In this document: positions 1 to 7,525 of the stretch, piece after piece
Position numbering within the stretch: the first letter of the stretch is position 1
Layout of the letters: each line of letters starts with the position of its first letter
Source of the DNA: Clostridium muellerianum
GTDB taxonomy: Bacteria; Bacillota; Clostridia; Clostridiales; Clostridiaceae
Length of the DNA stretch: 64,000 nucleotides
Direction: 5' to 3'
NCBI RefSeq assembly: GCF_012926525.1
Contig: NZ_JABBNI010000025.1
Span: forward strand, 299,826-363,825
The notes under the pieces: model-generated
The model's database searches: none
Told to the model about the DNA's origin: nothing
The model's input: the letters and a program-made list of their open reading frames with translations, nothing else
Program-made: the position numbers and the translations under genes

Positions 1-331
1 TTATATTATCTATTAGTCCTTCCTTTATTCCGCAGGTATCAGTTATTACAGCTCCTTTTTTAAAATTATCTATATTGATCTTTATAAAGTTTATAATTTT
101 TTCAGGATAAAGAGCTATAATAACTAAATCTGCATTTTTTAAAACTTCTTTACCATCTGTAAATCCTTGGTCTATTATTCCCATATTTAAAGCTTCTTTT
201 AAAGAATTTTCATCAACATCAATACCACATATACTAGAGGGGTTTAATCTTTTAAGTGCCATGGCATATGATCCTCCTATAAGACCTAAACCAACAATAA
301 CTATATTAAAATTAAAACCGCCTTCAGCCAC
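1..331 (-). CDS. tyrA: Prephenate dehydrogenase, N-terminal part (cut by window edge)
   Basis: The reading frame runs off the left edge; about 110 N-terminal residues are visible. It starts at a GTG, with a GGAGGGG ribosome site about seven bases upstream and no better start nearby. Residues 9-20 form a Rossmann nucleotide-binding stretch with the GLGLIGGS motif typical of the TyrA family, which oxidatively decarboxylates prephenate to 4-hydroxyphenylpyruvate for tyrosine synthesis. The gene lies 18 bases downstream of aroF on the same strand, so the two are almost certainly co-transcribed. The C-terminal part, and any ACT domain, lies outside the window. Confidence 0.88.
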   Translation of the reverse strand, partial: MAEGGFNFNIVIVGLGLIGGSYAMALKRLNPSSICGIDVDENSLKEALNMGIIDQGFTDGKEVLKNADLVIIALYPEKIINFIKINIDNFKKGAVITDTCGIKEGLIDNI

Positions 332-349
332 TGTAATCCCCTCCAAATT

Positions 350-1363
350 TTAAATTGATTTTTTCTCTATTTTTGCTATTTCTGATAATCCTTCCATAAG
401 TTCTTTGAATCTTTCAGGTTTTATAGATTGCTGTCCATCACACCTAGCATTAGCTGGATCATTGTGTACTTCAATAATAAGTCCATCTGCTCCTACTGCC
501 AAAGCTGCTTTTGCTAAAGGTTCTACCATCCACCACATTCCTGCTGAATGGCTTGGATCAACTACGATAGGTAAGTGACTTAATCTCTTTATTGCAGGTA
601 TAGCACTTAAATCTAAAGTATTTCTTGTATATGTTTCAAAGGTTCTTATACCTCTTTCACATAATATTACATTTTCATTTCCACCTGCCATTATATATTC
701 CGCAGACATGATTAATTCCTCAATAGTTGCAGATAAGCCCCTTTTTAAAAGAATTGGTGTTCTTGTCTTTCCAAGTTGTTTTAACAAATCAAAGTTTTGC
801 ATATTTCTTGCGCCTACTTGAATAACATCTACATCTTCAACAAATGTATCTATCATATCAGGAGACATAATTTCTGTTACTATAGGAAGTCCTGTTTCCT
901 TTCTTGCAAGCTTAAGTAATTCAAGTCCTTCCTTTTCAAGCCCTTGAAAACTATATGGTGAAGTTCTAGGCTTAAAAGCTCCCCCTCTTAAAAAGCTAGC
1001 TCCACTTTCCTTTACAGTCTTTGCAATTTCCAAAATTTGATCTTCACTTTCTACTGAGCAAGGTCCTGCCATAATAGCTATCTTATCTCCACCTATTACT
1101 CTATCTCTAACTTTTATTTCTGTATTACCTGGATGAAATAATCTATTTGCTAATTTAAAAGGCTGCTGTACCTTAGTAACTCTTTCTACACATTCATTAG
1201 CCTGAATTTTATCTGGATCAAGCTTTGTAGTATCACCAATAATCCCTAGTATGCATTGGTTTTCACCTTCTATTAAGTTAACTCTACAGCCTTCCGCCTC
1301 TATTCTTTCTTTAATTGTTAATATTTCCTCTCTTGTTGCATCGCATCTCATAATTACTACCAT
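350..1363 (-). CDS. aroF: 3-deoxy-7-phosphoheptulonate (DAHP) synthase, type I-beta with N-terminal regulatory domain
   Basis: This cytoplasmic enzyme condenses PEP with erythrose 4-phosphate, the first step of aromatic amino-acid synthesis. The 337-residue protein has a ferredoxin-like/ACT-like N-terminal domain (about 1-70), as in Thermotoga-type DAHP synthases where it gives feedback control by Tyr/Phe. The catalytic TIM barrel follows, with AGPCSVES at 99-106 and the FLRGGAFKPRTSPY block at 124-137. The start ATG has an AAGGAGGG site. The 170-base leader to the upstream terminator, and the aromatic-rich leader peptide before that, suggest transcription attenuation in addition to allosteric control. 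tyrA follows directly. Confidence 0.95.
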   Translation of the reverse strand: MVVIMRCDATREEILTIKERIEAEGCRVNLIEGENQCILGIIGDTTKLDPDKIQANECVERVTKVQQPFKLANRLFHPGNTEIKVRDRVIGGDKIAIMAGPCSVESEDQILEIAKTVKESGASFLRGGAFKPRTSPYSFQGLEKEGLELLKLARKETGLPIVTEIMSPDMIDTFVEDVDVIQVGARNMQNFDLLKQLGKTRTPILLKRGLSATIEELIMSAEYIMAGGNENVILCERGIRTFETYTRNTLDLSAIPAIKRLSHLPIVVDPSHSAGMWWMVEPLAKAALAVGADGLIIEVHNDPANARCDGQQSIKPERFKELMEGLSEIAKIEKKSI

Positions 1364-1526
1364 AAAATAGCCCTCCTTAAATTTTAAAAATATTATTATA
1401 TATATTAGTGTTTATATTAAACAATTTTTTTGCTAGCTTAAAAAATTGTTCTTAATAAAATAGAATTAATTTATTGTTTTTTTATAAAACATATTCTATA
1501 ATTAAACATTTTGCTTAATTATGGAT

Positions 1527-1559
1527 AAAAAAAAGTAAGGCTCTAATGAGCCTTACTTT
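1527..1559 (-). terminator. Intrinsic terminator, probable attenuator upstream of aroF
   Basis: On the minus strand a perfect 12-bp stem (AAAGTAAGGCTC / GAGCCTTACTTT) with an ATTA loop is followed by eight T residues. It ends 32 bases after the stop codon of the aromatic-rich leader peptide and lies about 165 bases before aroF. The 5' arm (AAAGTAA) can alternatively pair with TTACTTT at 1660-1666, inside the Tyr/Phe codons of the leader peptide. Such a pairing would act as an antiterminator. The hairpin is seen directly; the switching is inference. Confidence 0.8.
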
Positions 1560-1590
1560 AAATCAAGTGTATAGTGATATAGTTATAGCA

Positions 1591-1746
1591 CTACTTACAC
1601 AAAATAAATTTCGATTTATTAAACTCATTGAAAATAGGAAAATATATTTTTTTGCAGAAAAAGTAACCAGCGCTAAAATAGAGATAGCCCCAGCTAAAGT
1701 AAAAATAAAATTTTCCGCTTATTCCCTTTCCAATGATATTTTTCAT
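1591..1746 (-). CDS. Candidate aromatic-rich leader peptide (attenuator of aroF-tyrA)
   Basis: This intact 51-codon frame has an ATG eight bases after a TTGGAGGGA ribosome site. Of 51 residues, 17 are Phe, Tyr or Trp, and 14 of the 24 residues from 13 to 36 are aromatic (FYFYFSWGYLYF at 13-24, then GYFF and IYF). It sits between a sigma-A promoter and an intrinsic terminator, directly upstream of the DAHP synthase gene. This is the layout of pheL-like leader peptides, in which ribosome stalling at starved codons prevents terminator formation. A competing reading is a frameshifted small membrane protein: the +1 frame from about residue 17 also reads as a hydrophobic helix (TLAGAISILALVTF). Confidence 0.55.
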   Translation of the reverse strand: MKNIIGKGISGKFYFYFSWGYLYFSAGYFFCKKIYFPIFNEFNKSKFILCK

Positions 1747-1808
1747 GACTTTTCCCTCCAAAACAATTTTTATTAGTTTATGTTAAAATTAACTTGATAT
1801 TATTTGTA

Positions 1809-1836
1809 ATTATATCATATATTTTTACCGTGTCAA
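1809..1836 (-). promoter_or_regulatory. Sigma-A promoter of the leader peptide/aroF transcript
   Basis: The minus strand carries TTGACA (1831-1836) and TATAAT (1809-1814) with a 16-base spacer, a near-perfect housekeeping promoter. The predicted start is near 1802, giving a 5' leader of about 55 bases before the leader peptide ATG. A weaker TTGTTT/TATAAT pair lies between the attenuator and aroF and could supply constitutive transcription. Confidence 0.75.
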
Positions 1837-2060
1837 CAAACAATTCTTGTTTTTGAGGATATTTTTTGATTTTTTTAAATATTTATAATCGTTTATGTAT
1901 ATTTAACTCAAAACTTGTATATTCCATTAAGACTAATTTTTATTAACGCATATTAACCACTATTGCTAAGTAAATTTTAGCTTTTGTGAGAAATATAAAC
2001 TATTTCTTTATACACATTTCAATTTGAAATAAATTGAATAATTTCAGCAATAAATAAACT

Positions 2061-2088
2061 TTGTACTTTCTCTATTAAGTAGTATAAT
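2061..2088 (+). promoter_or_regulatory. Promoter of the small membrane protein gene
   Basis: TTGTAC at 2061-2066 and TATAAT at 2083-2088 are separated by 16 bases, giving a start near 2095 and a 70-base leader. The remainder of the gene-poor stretch from 1840 to 2150 is AT-rich with nothing else recognisable. Confidence 0.55.
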
Positions 2089-2164
2089 ATACCTTATAAC
2101 ACACATTTGAATACTGTTTGAATGTTGACCATTTAAAACTAATTAATAATTGGAGGTTTATTTA

Positions 2165-2371
2165 ATGATACTTTTAACAATTCTTTTGTTAGCTGTAATA
2201 TTTATTCTTATAGGATCAGTAGTTGCTGCAGTAGCTCTACCTATATTTGCTGTTATTTTCGCTGTAGGAATAGTAATTTCAATCGTAGCATTAATATTTA
2301 AAATATTTTTTGCTGGTCCATTATTTATATTGCTAATAATTATAGCATTATTTTATTTTTTCAAAAGATAA
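2165..2371 (+). CDS. Small hydrophobic membrane protein, 68 aa
   Basis: The family is not recognised. The chosen ATG follows TGGAGG by eight bases; an in-frame ATG 15 bases upstream lies before that site and is less likely. Nearly the whole protein is hydrophobic, with two membrane segments (about 1-30 and 33-64) around an FKIFFAGP turn, and it ends in a basic FFKR. It has its own promoter and a strong terminator, so it is a monocistronic gene. It lies just before a Cys-rich protein gene, but nothing links the two functionally. Confidence 0.7.
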   Translation: MILLTILLLAVIFILIGSVVAAVALPIFAVIFAVGIVISIVALIFKIFFAGPLFILLIIIALFYFFKR

Positions 2372-2388
2372 AAAACATCATAATAATA

Positions 2389-2426
2389 AGACTGTGTATT
2401 TTTTTATTTACACAGTCTATTTTTTT
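2389..2426 (+). terminator. Intrinsic terminator
   Basis: A 10-bp stem AGACTGTGTA/TACACAGTCT with a T-rich loop is followed by a run of T residues. It ends the small membrane protein transcript. Confidence 0.85.
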
Positions 2427-2437
2427 AAAAAGTTGTA

Positions 2438-2464
2438 ACCATTTCCTGTTTTTTTTATATTATA
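2438..2464 (+). promoter_or_regulatory. Possible sporulation (sigma-K-like) promoter
   Basis: AC at 2438-2439, a 16-base spacer, then TATATTATA at 2456-2464. This matches the sigma-K pattern AC-N16-CATANNNTA at all but one position. The same arrangement with a perfect CATA box precedes the related Cys-rich gene at 41188. No good sigma-A promoter is visible here. Confidence 0.4.
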
Positions 2465-2497
2465 TATAGTGAAGATAGATTTTACGGAGGTATGTAC

Positions 2498-3289
2498 ATG
2501 TACTATCAAAATGATAGCGAGAATATTAATACTAACCCTAATATTGACATTGATATGGATCAAAGCCGTCGTCATCATCATAGACGCGATTGCTGCTGTA
2601 TGCCATTTTTCCCTTGGATGAATTGTTGTTCTCCTTGGATGAATAGTTGTTCTCCTTGGATGAATAGCTGTTCTCCTTGGATGGGTGGTGGATTCCCAAC
2701 AATGCCATTCCAAGGAGCTACAATGCCATTCCAAGGAAGCCCTTATTTCCCAACAATGCCATTCCAAGGAGCTCAAGCTCAATCAAATTGTTCTTGTGGC
2801 GCCGGAATGCGTGGTGAGGATGAAGATATCGATGTTGATATTGACATTGATGATGATCAAACCCGCCATCGTCGCAGACGCCATTGCTGCTGCATGCCAT
2901 TTTTCCCTTGGATGAATTGTTGTTCTCCTTGGATGAATAGTTGTTCTCCTTGGATGAATAGCTGTTCTCCTTGGATGGGTGGTGGATTCCCAACAATGCC
3001 ATTCCAAGGAGCTACAATGCCATTCCAAGGAAGCCCTTATTTCCCAACAATGCCATTCCAAGGAGCTCAAGCTCAAGCTCAATCAAATTGTTCTTGTGGC
3101 GCTGGAATGCGTGGTGAAGACGAGGATATGGATGTTGATATTGAAGTTGATAACGATAGGGTTTACCCTTATCACAACTATCATCACTATCCTCAATACC
3201 CTTATTACCCTTATTACCCTTACTATCCATATTATCCTAAATACCCTTATCATCATAAACATCATCATAGAGAAGATTTTCCTTGGTAA
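2498..3289 (+). CDS. Cys/His/Trp-rich repetitive protein, probable spore-surface protein
   Basis: The 263-residue protein is not a recognised enzyme. ATG 2498 is preferred over ATG 2492, because the ribosome site GGAGG (2486-2490) is seven bases from the former and one base from the latter. The layout is an acidic N-terminus, then a His/Arg cluster running into CCC (SRRHHHRRDCCC), PWMNCCSPWMNSC repeats and TMPFQGA repeats, then NCSCGAGMRGEDED. This block of about 98 residues is repeated once. The C-terminus is a Tyr/Pro/His tail of PYYPYYP repeats. There is no signal peptide. Cys- and Tyr-rich low-complexity proteins with sporulation-type promoters are typical of coat or exosporium layers, so a spore-surface role is inferred. 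A shorter relative is at 41188-41469. Confidence 0.75.
   Translation: MYYQNDSENINTNPNIDIDMDQSRRHHHRRDCCCMPFFPWMNCCSPWMNSCSPWMNSCSPWMGGGFPTMPFQGATMPFQGSPYFPTMPFQGAQAQSNCSCGAGMRGEDEDIDVDIDIDDDQTRHRRRRHCCCMPFFPWMNCCSPWMNSCSPWMNSCSPWMGGGFPTMPFQGATMPFQGSPYFPTMPFQGAQAQAQSNCSCGAGMRGEDEDMDVDIEVDNDRVYPYHNYHHYPQYPYYPYYPYYPYYPKYPYHHKHHHREDFPW
2588..3160 (+). repeat. Two tandem copies of a 294-bp coding repeat
   Basis: The stretch from about 2588 recurs 294 bases later from about 2882, nearly identical at DNA level. The second copy has one extra GCTCAA unit and diverges in its last 40 bases. The period is a multiple of three (98 codons). Nested inside are CCTTGGATGAAT units (PWMN) and CCATTCCAAGGAG units (PFQGA). 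Confidence 0.9.
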
Positions 3290-3322
3290 ATCAAATATAA
3301 ATTTATTGAACTCTTTAAATGG

Positions 3323-3346
3323 AGCACTTGAAATTTATTCAAGTGC
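3323..3346 (+). terminator. Probable terminator of the Cys-rich gene
   Basis: An 8-bp stem GCACTTGA/TCAAGTGC lies 34 bases after the stop codon, followed by a loosely T-rich stretch. A closely similar stem occurs after hypE at 10496-10520. Confidence 0.5.
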
Positions 3347-3490
3347 CCTGTTATATATTTAAATTTTGAATTATATCATTCATCACTATTAGTTGTTACT
3401 GTATTTAATTCATATTTTTTAAATGTGAATTAGGAAAAACAAAATCATTTTTGAGAATTCTCTAAATATTAAATTCTTAAAAATATAGAC

Positions 3491-3934
3491 TTAATACTTA
3501 TTAACTACTATGAAATTCAATACTTTACTACATATCCCTTTAAATTGTAGCTGCAAAATATTACTTAATCCTATATTCATACTTATTTTTCCTATTTCTA
3601 TTCCTATAAAATACCCCTTCACTTCCAATGAATATCTATTTATTAAGTCTATTATTCCTAATGAATGAATACCAATCTGTCTTTTTATTTCGTTCATATC
3701 CTTTAAATTTTTAAATGTTAAAGTACCAGGAGACTCACTGCCCAAAAAAGCATCTACTATATAAAATTCATCATCTTTATTTAATTTAAAAAAGCAAAAG
3801 TCTACATCTGTTTCTCCAATTATAACTTCTACACCTTTATTTTCCAAAACATTCTTTATACTTTCTATCACGAATAATGCTACTCCATCATCCATCATAA
3901 GCCTATTCCCTATAGCAATAACCCTTTTACCCAT
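3491..3934 (-). CDS. [NiFe]-hydrogenase maturation endopeptidase (HyaD/HycI family)
   Basis: The 147-residue protease clips the C-terminal tail of the hydrogenase large subunit after nickel insertion. Visible family features are the N-terminal GNRLMMDDGVA motif (residues 8-18), a Glu in GETD (about 40), an Asp in IVDAF (about 61) and a His in GIHSLG (about 90); these acidic and His residues bind nickel. The start ATG follows a GAGGGATGT sequence. It is the last gene of the minus-strand hydrogenase cluster, 199 bases after hypB. The matching substrate tail is visible on the large subunit encoded at 5243-6643. Confidence 0.9.
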   Translation of the reverse strand: MGKRVIAIGNRLMMDDGVALFVIESIKNVLENKGVEVIIGETDVDFCFFKLNKDDEFYIVDAFLGSESPGTLTFKNLKDMNEIKRQIGIHSLGIIDLINRYSLEVKGYFIGIEIGKISMNIGLSNILQLQFKGICSKVLNFIVVNKY

Positions 3935-3987
3935 ATTACATCCCTCACATACCTTAAATCAATTAATACACATTTAAAAAATAACAA

Positions 3988-4081
3988 GTTAGCATGGTAA
4001 TCCACTTTACATCATACAATAGCTTCAGGCTTCTCTGATAAAACACCTATCAATTTATCCTAATCCTTAACTCATGCTAAC
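3988..4081 (-). other. Inverted repeat enclosing a possible structured RNA between hypB and the protease gene
   Basis: A perfect 9-bp inverted repeat, GTTAGCATG (3988-3996) and CATGCTAAC (4073-4081), encloses 76 bases. Inside, on the minus strand, a GGATAAA/TTTATC hairpin can form. A T-rich tract (TTGTTATTTTTT) follows the closing arm, so this could be an elaborate terminator or attenuator within the hydrogenase operon. No known riboswitch consensus was recognised. Confidence 0.4.
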
Positions 4082-4133
4082 TATCTATGACATATTTGAC
4101 CTGTTAATTCTTTAAAGACATCTAAAAAAATTT

Positions 4134-4796
4134 CTATACAATATTTTTTTCATTTACTTTTTTTAAAATCCATTGACTAAGATCTTCTATACCTTTATTT
4201 TTAGTACAAGAAGTCTCAAATACTTTAATTTTAGGATTTACAGATCTAATATCTTCATAAAATTCTTCTTTATTAAAGTTAGTAAAGGGTATTAAATCCG
4301 TTTTATTTAAAATTAATGCTTCGCTTTTTTCAAACATCAGTGGATATTTTAATGGTTTATCGTTACCTTCTGTTACACTAAGTACACATATTTTCATATC
4401 TTCTCCCACTTCAAATTCCGCAGGGCATACCAGATTACCCACATTTTCTATGATAATGACGTCTAACTTTCTTAAATCAAAATTAAGTGCTGCTTTTCTT
4501 ATCATATCTCCATCTAAATGACAGGCTCCTGAAGTATTTATTTGTATCACTGGAATTCCCTCAGCTTCTATTCTATCTGCATCCTTTGTAGTGTATATAT
4601 CACCTTCTATTACTGCCATATTTAAATTCTGTTTAATTGTGAAAATTAATTTTTCAAGTATAGAAGTTTTTCCTGAACCAGGGGCACTCATTAAATTTAT
4701 TACAAATATTCCCTCATCATCAAAAAGCTTTTTATTTTCCAAAGCCATTTCTTCATTAGTATGAAGCATGTTTACAATAACTTTAATCTCACTCAT
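4134..4796 (-). CDS. hypB: Hydrogenase nickel-insertion GTPase HypB
   Basis: HypB couples GTP hydrolysis to nickel delivery into the hydrogenase large subunit, with HypA. The 220-residue protein shows the P-loop APGSGKTS (38-45), the dimer-interface Cys-His pair C92-H93 (SGACHLDG) and C124, which together bind metal, and NKTD at 164-167 for guanine recognition. It lacks the N-terminal CxxCGC motif and the His-rich stretch found in enterobacterial or storage-type HypB, so it is the minimal form. The ATG lies three bases after the hypA stop codon and its ribosome site GGAGA is inside hypA, indicating tight coupling. Confidence 0.96.
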   Translation of the reverse strand: MSEIKVIVNMLHTNEEMALENKKLFDDEGIFVINLMSAPGSGKTSILEKLIFTIKQNLNMAVIEGDIYTTKDADRIEAEGIPVIQINTSGACHLDGDMIRKAALNFDLRKLDVIIIENVGNLVCPAEFEVGEDMKICVLSVTEGNDKPLKYPLMFEKSEALILNKTDLIPFTNFNKEEFYEDIRSVNPKIKVFETSCTKNKGIEDLSQWILKKVNEKNIV

Positions 4797-4799
4797 ATT

Positions 4800-5141
4800 C
4801 TATTCTCCTTCTATGGAATATAAATATAATTCATATCCACTTAAAATCTTTGCATAAAAGCCTCCACATCTTGGACACAATTTATTAAAATGATCTATTG
4901 GATAGTTTAAACTACATTTATCGCAATAAGCTTCTGCTTTTAATCTATCTATACAAAGCTCTGCATCCTTCAAAATAGAATCCTTTTTTAACTCATTAAA
5001 TGCAAAATTTAAAGCCTCATCCATCACACCTGCTAATTCTCCAATACTTAATGTAACCTTTTTTATACTTTTAAGATTATATTCTTCAGCTTTTTCAATC
5101 ACCATATCAATAGTACTTTCCATCATAGAAATCTCATGCAC
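4800..5141 (-). CDS. hypA: Hydrogenase nickel metallochaperone HypA
   Basis: The 113-residue HypA binds nickel through the invariant N-terminal Met-His-Glu (residues 1-3) and carries a structural zinc site of two CxxC pairs (C73/C76 and C89/C92). It passes nickel to the large subunit together with HypB, which follows immediately. It lies about 100 bases downstream of the large-subunit gene; that gap holds an imperfect palindromic repeat. Confidence 0.96.
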   Translation of the reverse strand: MHEISMMESTIDMVIEKAEEYNLKSIKKVTLSIGELAGVMDEALNFAFNELKKDSILKDAELCIDRLKAEAYCDKCSLNYPIDHFNKLCPRCGGFYAKILSGYELYLYSIEGE

Positions 5142-5180
5142 TTTTTACCATCCCCATAAAAATATACGCTATATTTTAAT

Positions 5181-5230
5181 CATAATGTGACGCAAGTAAC
5201 CGAAAAAACTTTCACTTTGCTTCGCATTAT
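5181..5230. repeat. Imperfect palindromic repeat (family 1, copy a)
   Basis: The unit begins CATAATGTGACGCAAGTAACC and ends TTTGCTTCGCATTAT, with outer arms that pair imperfectly. Read on the minus strand it aligns with the repeat at 32511-32570, sharing the core TTTCTTCGG/TTTTTTCGG, TACTTGC and GCATTATG blocks. The perfect palindrome at 40318-40346 looks like its collapsed ends. Confidence 0.55.
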
Positions 5231-5242
5231 TTTTATATTACC

Positions 5243-6643
5243 TTATACAATTTCAATGTTATAATCTTTGCAGCAATCTGTAGTAACATGTGTTGCACAG
5301 GATATACAAGGATCAAAAGATCGAATTATTCTTCCTATTTCTACTGGGTTCTTTACATTTTGTATTTCAGTGCCTATAAGAGCATCCTCAATAGCTCCAT
5401 GCTGTGACATGCTGTCTTTTGGTGAAATGTTCCATACTGTTGGTGTGATTATATCATAATTTTTTATAACTCCATTTTCTATTTTAATCCAATGACCAAG
5501 TGCTCCTCTTACTGCATCATAAAGTCCTTTTCCTTCTGCACTTTTAGGGACTATATACTGATTTTGCACTGCTGGTGTAGGAGTTATTAAATCCAAAAGT
5601 TTAAGCATCTTTTCTGATAATATTTTACCTTCAAGTACTCTAGCAATTAATCTATCCATAGTTGATATACTGTATTTGTAATAGCCACCTAAAACCATAC
5701 GAGCTAAAGGTCCTACTTGAACAACTTTTCCTTTATATCTAGGTGCTTTTACAAAAGTATATGCTCCAGGCTTCTTAATATCTAATTCTGATGGTTTATT
5801 AGATGGCACTGTATTTAATTTTGTATCCTTGTACCATGAATATTCAACACCTTCCTTTATAGCATCTGCATCTAAATCACCCTTTTTACCATCAATATAT
5901 TCAGAAGGATAAACATATACTAATTCTTTTTCAGGTAAATCATTAAATAAACCAAATGTTAAAAGATTATTTGTTCCTGCACCTATTTTAAAATATTCAG
6001 GATAATATGCGGATATAATACTTATGTCCTCAATCATATATGAACATATAAATTCATTAACTTGCTGCAGTAAATATTTAAGCCTTATTATTTTAGAAGC
6101 ATCTAAATTTACAGTGGTACCTCCTACAAATACACCATGATTGTGAGGAGCTTTTCCTCCGATAAGAGCTACCATTTCGTGGGCAAAACGACTATATTCT
6201 AATGCTTTTAAATAATCATCACCAATCTTCTTAGTCAATTTTTCTGGAAGTCTGAAATCATAATCTATACTTCCTGGAACTTGTTCTATCTTAGCATAAT
6301 CAGGAAATATGAAAAGGCAAATTTGCCTTATAATATTTTGAATAAAATCAGCTCCATGAGCAAAGTCCCTTATTCTTACACCATTTTCATCTGGTTTTAC
6401 CTTTAAAGCATCTTCCAATGCTAAACTTGCTACAACACCATGGGCAGTTGAACATATACCACATATTCTTTCAGTAAAATATATAGCATCCAGTGGAGGT
6501 CTTCCCGTGAGCATACTTTCAAATCCCCTAAATAACACTCCGCTGCTTTTAGCATCCACTATTTTATTTTTTTCAATTTCAACCTCTATACTTAAAGGCC
6601 CGCTAATCCTAGTTATTGGTTCTATAGTTATCTTCTTAGCCAT
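5243..6643 (-). CDS. [NiFe]-hydrogenase large (catalytic) subunit
   Basis: The 466-residue subunit carries the Ni-Fe active site. The proximal ligand motif is RICGICSTAH (59-68) and the distal motif is DPCISCATH (444-452), giving four Cys ligands (61, 64, 446, 449). A 14-residue C-terminal extension after His452 is the peptide removed by the maturation protease encoded downstream. The motif pair resembles group 1-type uptake enzymes, but the absence of a twin-arginine signal on the small subunit suggests a cytoplasmic enzyme here; direction of catalysis cannot be read from sequence. It lies 15 bases after the small-subunit gene. Confidence 0.95.
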   Translation of the reverse strand: MAKKITIEPITRISGPLSIEVEIEKNKIVDAKSSGVLFRGFESMLTGRPPLDAIYFTERICGICSTAHGVVASLALEDALKVKPDENGVRIRDFAHGADFIQNIIRQICLFIFPDYAKIEQVPGSIDYDFRLPEKLTKKIGDDYLKALEYSRFAHEMVALIGGKAPHNHGVFVGGTTVNLDASKIIRLKYLLQQVNEFICSYMIEDISIISAYYPEYFKIGAGTNNLLTFGLFNDLPEKELVYVYPSEYIDGKKGDLDADAIKEGVEYSWYKDTKLNTVPSNKPSELDIKKPGAYTFVKAPRYKGKVVQVGPLARMVLGGYYKYSISTMDRLIARVLEGKILSEKMLKLLDLITPTPAVQNQYIVPKSAEGKGLYDAVRGALGHWIKIENGVIKNYDIITPTVWNISPKDSMSQHGAIEDALIGTEIQNVKNPVEIGRIIRSFDPCISCATHVTTDCCKDYNIEIV

Positions 6644-6658
6644 ACCAAATCCTCTCCT

Positions 6659-7492
6659 TTAGTACCTTACAAAAGGTTCTGTACCATCTGGAAAATATTC
6701 GCTAGCACAACCTATGCAAGGGGTATTACCTTCTACAGGCCAATTAATTCGTGAATTCCACTTTCCTATAGGACAGTAAGCTTTTGTTATAGGTCCCCTG
6801 CACCCAAGTTTAAACATACATTCATGTTCTCCAAGCTTTTTGGCAAATATACCATTATCAAAATATGAACGTCTTTCACAATCAGTATGGTTTGTTTCTT
6901 TATAAAACATTAATGGTCTTCCTTTATCGTCTACTTCCACATCACCATACAAAATTAAACCAGCAATAGTACCTATAACCCATAAAGGATTGGCCGGACA
7001 TCCTGGAATATTTATAATATTCCTATTTAAAAACTTACTTAAACTAACACACCCAGTAGGATTTGGTTTTGCAGCAGATATTCCACCAAAAGAAGCACAA
7101 GTTCCAATAGCAATTATTTTTTTTGCCTTTGCTGCTGCTAAACTAACTCCTTCTGCTGCAGAAATTTGTTTTCCTTTATAATGTGCCATTAATGTATAAA
7201 ACCCATTATCCTTTTCTGTAAGTGCTCCTTCTACTCCAAGTATAAAATCTGTATCTAAGGTTTCTAGAAAATTTTCATAAGCTCTTTCTCCATCTGGCTG
7301 CATTAAACTATTGCTATATTTTAAATTTACCATTTGTTCAAGAAAATACTTAAAATCTGGTTTATCTGCATTAAGAAAAGAAATTATGTTTCCCTCACAA
7401 CCAGTGCATTCTAACCACATAAAATTAGGCTTTTTTATTAATCCTCTATTAATTTTATCTACGGCTTCATATACCAGCTTCATTAAAGACAA
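6659..7492 (-). CDS. [NiFe]-hydrogenase small (electron-transfer) subunit
   Basis: The 277-residue FeS subunit transfers electrons from the Ni-Fe centre. Proximal cluster Cys ligands are seen at LECTGC (C29, C32), in GTCASFGG and in IPGCPANP. The distal cluster motif HTDC and medial Cys residues lie in the C-terminal third (MFKLGCRGP, AYCPIGKWN, CIGCASE). A TTG start at 7492 is chosen because the ribosome site GGAGGT lies eight bases upstream, whereas the next ATG (7483) is 17 bases away. There is no twin-arginine signal peptide and no C-terminal membrane helix, so the enzyme is not obviously exported or anchored. Confidence 0.94.
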   Translation of the reverse strand: MSLMKLVYEAVDKINRGLIKKPNFMWLECTGCEGNIISFLNADKPDFKYFLEQMVNLKYSNSLMQPDGERAYENFLETLDTDFILGVEGALTEKDNGFYTLMAHYKGKQISAAEGVSLAAAKAKKIIAIGTCASFGGISAAKPNPTGCVSLSKFLNRNIINIPGCPANPLWVIGTIAGLILYGDVEVDDKGRPLMFYKETNHTDCERRSYFDNGIFAKKLGEHECMFKLGCRGPITKAYCPIGKWNSRINWPVEGNTPCIGCASEYFPDGTEPFVRY

Positions 7493-7525
7493 AGCTTTAT
7501 ACCTCCTATAACATTCTTATATTGT

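Noticed and set aside
1546..1776. Plus-strand 76-codon frame starting inside the attenuator hairpin
   Set aside because: It has no ribosome site, begins in the terminator stem and lies antisense to the better-supported leader peptide.
2417..3268. Several overlapping frames on both strands across the Cys-rich repeat gene
   Set aside because: They are by-products of the repetitive DNA; none has a ribosome site, and only the 2498 frame fits.
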